A DNA stretch of 39,346 nt, taken from assembly GCA_037133915.1 (NCBI GenBank), contig JBAXND010000041.1, forward strand, positions 1 to 39,346. Direction: 5' to 3'. Shown piece after piece: positions 36,601-39,346 of this stretch (its first letter is position 1; the number at the start of each line of letters is the position of its first letter). The notes below the pieces were generated by a model, which saw only the letters and a program-made list of their open reading frames with translations, had not been told where the DNA came from and did no database searches. This stretch comes from Bacteroidota bacterium. GTDB taxonomy: Bacteria; Bacteroidota; Bacteroidia; Bacteroidales; CAIWKO01. A program made the position numbers and the translations under genes.

Positions 36601-36758
36601 AGATCGCAATTTTTAATTCATTAGGAGGTCTGGTATGGAAGCAGAAAACTACTGTCGCAAATCTAACTCTTGATTTGAGCAGGTTTCCGAAAGGTATTTA
36701 TTTTATTAAAGTTGATAACAACAGGAAAGCCTACTCGCAGAAGATTGTGCTGCAATAA
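33693..36758 (+). CDS. T9SS cargo protein with six NHL repeats and PKD-like domains
   Basis: This 1,021-residue exported protein has a signal peptide (MKSKMLFLVIMLTSVFSNAQ). Residues about 22-372 hold six NHL repeats, each with GDGGPATSA-like, GxAxDxAGNIYxAD and NNVIRKV segments, and should fold as a six-bladed propeller. Next come two copies of a PKD/Ig-like pair (about 375-520 and 525-675). These start SGNASVCSG and SGNISVCAG, and each ends in a Cys-bearing unit (YQWLDCSGFMPLAGK, YQWVDCNGFTPLAGQ). About 680-940 is an unassigned beta-rich region with DYSSLTPQYPKFADYH. The last ~75 residues (VFPNPSDGNVTIEI to QKIVLQ) are a T9SS type A sorting domain. Ligand or surface binding is likely. An AT-rich palindrome (33651-33671) precedes the gene. 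Confidence 0.9.
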   Translation: MKSKMLFLVIMLTSVFSNAQVGYISTIAGTGIAGHSGDGGPATSAKLGITFGIVIDPAGNIIFADNGNNAIRKIAAPSGIITKVAGTYYTYNGTSWYYGGDGGLATSAYLAYPFGVALDTAGNIYVADNLNNVIRKITVSTGIITTVAGDGSIFYNPWPWCGDGGPATSAQLNSPWGVAVDKAGNIFIADRDNNVIRKVTASTGIITTVAGNGTAGYSGNGGPATSASLNGPDGITLDSAENMYISDDYNNVIRKVTKSTGIITTIAGTGTAGYSGDGGLATSAKLDDPSLGIAFDAAGNYYIADDGNHVIRKVTAATGIITTVAGNGIQGYSGDGGPATSAKLNGPEGVAVDALGNIYITDENNVIRKVNGAGGVAPATPAPISGNASVCSGSANTYSVTPVSGATAYTWTFPGGWTGTSTTNTINAVAGSSGIISVTANNIFGSSPPQTLNVTVISVNTAVTQIGTTLTAAASGAGYQWLDCSGFMPLAGKTLQSFTPDSSGSYAVIVTQNGCSDTSSCFPVYIVGAPPTPGLISGNISVCAGSPNIYSVAPVNGATSYSWTLPGGWIGSSNADTIAAIAGTSGIISVTANNSFGTSTPQLLNVTVITVDVSVTQAGTVLTANSAGAVYQWVDCNGFTPLAGQNYQSFSVTAPGSYAVIVTQNGCTDTSNCFSISTGCGITITGADLPFNGLSVMLAVDTVTNVSLGTAAPSQVWDYSSLTPQYPKFADYHLTSATPYAGTFPTSNIYTYGPGNLYGSLFGGAPVGPGNGYCFWRSDTSGFWVSGFRPESGICAGINVPNTPEELVIGAPASYGSVFTAYGRWVLPFNRHPADVDTFYVRTIKKQIIADACGSITTPYGTYPNVLREHEYITEIDSVYGKMYGMQVYSTEYKRDSTNTYSYIANGIGYPVCIVHCDKHNIVKDVEYFNGEYIGVQNSPMPESGMLVFPNPSDGNVTIEIPDGNKTENQIAIFNSLGGLVWKQKTTVANLTLDLSRFPKGIYFIKVDNNRKAYSQKIVLQ

Positions 36759-36778
36759 CGGGATAAAATTATTTTTCA

Positions 36779-38299
36779 ATGGCCATCAATCAAAATGATA
36801 TCATTTATTTTTTGCTGACCGACCGCTTTTATGGTCTGGCCGATAAAAGCCGCACGGATATTGACCGTTCCGATCCACGGGCGTGGCACGGTGGCAATCT
36901 CGACGGTATCATCGAAAAGATTCCATACCTCCTTAAGTTGGGCATCACTGCCGTATGGATAACACCTGTTTACCTGCAGGTGCCTTCGCTTACCGATGCC
37001 AATGGAAAATTAAGTGCCACAGCTTACCACGGCTACTGGCCGCTCGATTTCAATGCCGTTGATCCGCATCTGTATATTGATAATGGCCGTTTCCCGGAAG
37101 GTTCAAAACTCTATGTGAAAGAACTTGCCGATGCGCTGCACCTGAATGGTATCAAACTTATTCTTGATATGGTGGTGAATCATACCGGATACGGGCATCC
37201 CGCGCTTACCAATGATCCGTCGAATCCGACACCCATACGCAACGACTGGTACAACCAGCGTGGGTTGAGTTCTAACGTTGATGAAATACAAGGCGAGTTA
37301 GCAGCGCTGCCCGATATGGATCTTGATAAACCTGATGTGTGCGATTATCATATCGAAACAATTTTGTCATGGATTCGCAGCACCGGAATTGACGGTATTC
37401 GTATGGATACCGTAAAGCATGTTGAACGCGTGTTCTGGAACTTTTTTAAAACACAGGTCAAAGGAATGTTTCCCGATGTTACCCTGATAGGCGAAGTTCT
37501 TGTGTTTGATGCTGACGCCATTTCACAGTATCAGCAGCATTTTGCGTTCGACAGCCTGTTCGACTTCCCAATGCAGGAAGCCATGAACAATGCGTTTATT
37601 TACAATGGCTCGCTCAAAGCGTTTGTATCGCCTTTTGATGGCGGTACAGGCATTCTTGAAAAAGATAATCATTACACCAACCATAACAAACTCGCTACAC
37701 TGCTTGATAATCACGACCTCTCAGCACGATATATGTCGCTGGCTATGCAGCAGTGCGGTAATAATAAAACGGCTGCCGCAAAGCTGTTAAAACTTGCACT
37801 CACATTCATGTTCACTATACGCGGCATACCCCAGATTTATTATGGTACCGAAACAGCAGCTGAAGGCTTCGCAGATCCCGATAACCGTCGCGATTTTAAC
37901 TGGAATTTATTTGATTCGGAATACAATGTAAAGCCGGGGTTTGCAGTGGAGAAAGATATTTTTGATCTTAGCTGTGCGCTTACGCGGATGCGGAAAAGCA
38001 ATCCGGTATTCTATTGCGGCAATTTTGTGTGCCTGTATGTCGATGATTTTGTTCTGGCCTTTCTGCGCTATGTAGATGATGGCGCGGCAATTACAATAAT
38101 ACACAACGGAAACCTGCCCATGCCCGAGAACCTGAGTATTGACGCGGCTTCTAATGGAATGATACCTGCACGGGTTTTGAAATATCTTGAAGGAAAACAT
38201 TCGGTATGCCCATATACAGGCGATTCAATAGAAATACGCAACGGAGGCTTTGCTGTCAAGATGAAAGAAAAAAGTGCTGCCGTCTATATTTTTAATTGA
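36779..38299 (+). CDS. Cytoplasmic GH13 alpha-amylase / cyclomaltodextrinase-like enzyme
   Basis: This 506-residue glycoside hydrolase family 13 enzyme lacks a signal peptide, so it should act on alpha-1,4-glucans inside the cell. The catalytic barrel motifs are in order: DMVVNHTG (region I, 130-137), GIDGIRMDTVKHV with nucleophile Asp 210, the acid/base Glu 239 in LIGEVLVF, and LDNHDLSARY with Asp 313. YHGYWPLDFNAVDPHL and the ending RGIPQIYYGTE...DPDNRRDFNW are typical of intracellular amylases and cyclomaltodextrinases. The C-terminal beta domain (about 420-506) is complete. The 3' end of malQ lies 757 bp further on, convergent, which fits a maltodextrin or glycogen role. The start, 20 bp after the T9SS gene's stop, hints at co-transcription with it. 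Confidence 0.92.
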   Translation: MAINQNDIIYFLLTDRFYGLADKSRTDIDRSDPRAWHGGNLDGIIEKIPYLLKLGITAVWITPVYLQVPSLTDANGKLSATAYHGYWPLDFNAVDPHLYIDNGRFPEGSKLYVKELADALHLNGIKLILDMVVNHTGYGHPALTNDPSNPTPIRNDWYNQRGLSSNVDEIQGELAALPDMDLDKPDVCDYHIETILSWIRSTGIDGIRMDTVKHVERVFWNFFKTQVKGMFPDVTLIGEVLVFDADAISQYQQHFAFDSLFDFPMQEAMNNAFIYNGSLKAFVSPFDGGTGILEKDNHYTNHNKLATLLDNHDLSARYMSLAMQQCGNNKTAAAKLLKLALTFMFTIRGIPQIYYGTETAAEGFADPDNRRDFNWNLFDSEYNVKPGFAVEKDIFDLSCALTRMRKSNPVFYCGNFVCLYVDDFVLAFLRYVDDGAAITIIHNGNLPMPENLSIDAASNGMIPARVLKYLEGKHSVCPYTGDSIEIRNGGFAVKMKEKSAAVYIFN

Positions 38300-38376
38300 A
38301 CAATTATTAATGAATAATGAAAAATGTTCGTTTTCGGCATGAATAGAGAACATCGAACAATGAAAACTAACAATTA

Positions 38377-39040
38377 AACAACTCCACAATTCATAGTTCT
38401 TAATTAATAAAGTCATGTCCAAAAAATGCCAAAAAACGGACATGAGTTAAATGTCATGGGTAAAGAAGGGACATGAGGATTCTTTGCGTCTTAGCGCCTT
38501 TGCGTGAAATTCTGTTTAGTTAATAGTGAACAATACCAATCAAGACTTAAAAAACTTAACTCTTTGACTCTCTGTGCCTTCTCTGTGCGCCTCTGTGAAA
38601 TAAAATAAACTGACACGGAGAAACACAGAGTTATCACGGAGTTACACAGAGAAAATCTAACCCTTGATTCGCATGAACAATTAACAGTTAACAATGAACG
38701 ACTCAACAACTCCACAATTCATAGTTCTTAATTAATAAAGTCATGTCCAAAAAATGCCAAAAAACGGACATGAGTTAAATGTCATGGGTAAAGAAGGGAC
38801 ATGAGGATTCTTTGCGTCTTAGCGCCTTTGCGTGAAATTCTGTTTAGTTAATAGTGAACAATACCAATCAAGACTTAAAAAACTTAACTCTTTGACTCTC
38901 TGTGCCTTCTCTGTGCGCCTCTGTGAAATAAAATAAACTGACACGGAGAAACACAGAGTTATCACGGAGTTACACAGAGAAAATCTAACCCTTGATTCGC
39001 ATGAACAATTAACAGTTAACAATGAACGACTCAACAACTC
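38377..39040. repeat. Perfect 328-bp tandem repeat between the amylase and malQ
   Basis: Bases 38377-38712 read identically at 38705-39040 (period 328 bp, two copies). Each unit holds TCATGTCC...GGACATGA as an inverted repeat, then TTTGCGTCTTAGCGCCTTTG, then CTCTGTG modules facing CACAGAG modules across a short AT-rich gap, so a long imperfect hairpin is possible. I recall these word types as common intergenic DNA in environmental Bacteroidota. No gene is supported from 38300 to 39056. Confidence 0.95.
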
Positions 39041-39056
39041 AACAATTAAACAATTT

Positions 39057-39346
39057 TCATCGGCCCGTTTCTACCGTAAGATTTTTCATCCACTTTATCA
39101 GCTCATCGGTAAACACATTTCCGGACATGCGCCATTTCCAGTTGCCTGTGGCCGTTCCGGGGCGGTTCATGCGGGCGCGTGAATCCAGCGCCAGCAAATC
39201 CTGCATCGGAATAACCGCCATATTTGCGCGGGAGCGTAAGGCGCGCTCAATCAAACTGCGGCAAATGTTTTTATCCTGTAAAAGCAATTCCTTTTCACTG
39301 TTGTCCGGTAAAAGTTTGAAAGAAGCCGAAGCATAAGCCCGGCTTC
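39057..39346 (-). CDS. malQ: 4-alpha-glucanotransferase (amylomaltase), 3' end only
   Basis: The last ~96 codons of a gene run off the right edge. The reading frame gives AYASASFKLLPDNSEKELL, then RALRSRANMAVIPMQDLLAL and ARMNRPGTATGNWKWRM, which is the well-known C-terminal signature of MalQ (IPMQD, then N-x-PGT-x-x-NW-x-W). The enzyme transfers alpha-1,4-glucan segments in maltodextrin and glycogen metabolism. It is convergent with the GH13 gene. The catalytic part lies outside the window. The segment 39295-39338 inside it is duplicated in inverted form at the left edge of the window. Confidence 0.93.
   Translation of the reverse strand, partial: SRAYASASFKLLPDNSEKELLLQDKNICRSLIERALRSRANMAVIPMQDLLALDSRARMNRPGTATGNWKWRMSGNVFTDELIKWMKNLTVETGR
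39295..39338. repeat. Right copy of the 44-bp inverted repeat, within malQ
   Basis: This is an exact reverse complement of bases 1-44. Here it is in frame with the MalQ C-terminus, so this is the native copy. The identity stops at 39294 on the inner side. The eight bases beyond it can also form a 7-bp hairpin (GAAGCCG with CGGCTTC) at the very end of the window. Confidence 0.9.

Noticed and set aside
38491..39037. Two near-identical minus-strand open frames of 74 and 72 codons
   Set aside because: They are translations of the 328-bp tandem repeat unit. No start signal or protein-like composition supports them.
39022..39336. 104-codon plus-strand open frame at the right edge
   Set aside because: It is antisense to the clear MalQ C-terminus on the minus strand.
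1..39346. Terminal inverted repeats of a transposon or linear phage spanning the whole window
   Set aside because: The right copy is ordinary malQ coding sequence and the left copy is joined out of frame to another gene. There is no transposase, recombinase or phage gene, and housekeeping genes such as metG and sodB lie between.

Overview
The window looks like a chromosomal piece from a free-living or environmental member of the Bacteroidota. The evidence is three large secreted proteins ending in type IX secretion (T9SS) type A sorting domains, upstream boxes of the Bacteroidota form (TTTG, about 19-20 nt, TAnnTTTG), lipoprotein signals ending at Cys, a general lack of Shine-Dalgarno sequences, and two families of intergenic repeats that I associate with environmental Bacteroidota. 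It may be a whole assembled contig. Its first 44 bases are the reverse complement of bases 39295-39338 near the right end, where they belong to malQ, so the left edge is probably a chimeric join.

Layout. 1-10.74 kb: the 3' part of a giant T9SS adhesin-like gene made of Ig-like units and five glycine-rich domains, with a recent 822-bp internal duplication. 10.8-13.7 kb: a YCF48-like propeller lipoprotein (+), then a PagL-like outer-membrane lipid A deacylase homologue and an iron-type superoxide dismutase (both -). 13.9-19.6 kb: a small lipoprotein, then a tight five-gene operon with a near-perfect promoter. It encodes a coiled-coil protein, a membrane-bound PspA-like protein, an ABC-importer substrate-binding domain fused to an OmpA-like peptidoglycan-binding domain, a permease with an extra Ig/PKD-like periplasmic insert, and the ATPase. 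This is the best candidate in the window for a poorly described system. 19.6-24.4 kb (-): a T9SS cargo protein, a five-helix membrane protein resembling a GldL-GldM hybrid, and a uracil permease. 24.4-30.2 kb (-): an accessory-looking stretch with a HipBA toxin-antitoxin pair, an outer-membrane barrel, two paralogous lipoproteins, an AT-rich methyltransferase and tRNA-Arg(CCT), punctuated by six copies of one palindromic repeat. 30.3-39.3 kb: metG (-), an LD-carboxypeptidase (+), a six-NHL-repeat T9SS protein (+), a cytoplasmic GH13 amylase (+), a perfect 328-bp tandem repeat, and the 3' end of malQ (-).

How the genes fit together. Much of the window concerns the cell envelope: T9SS cargo, lipoproteins, barrels, peptidoglycan recycling (LD-carboxypeptidase) and a peptidoglycan-tethered importer. 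The amylase and malQ fit intracellular glycogen or maltodextrin turnover. Domain names are from memory of the families; no database search was run.
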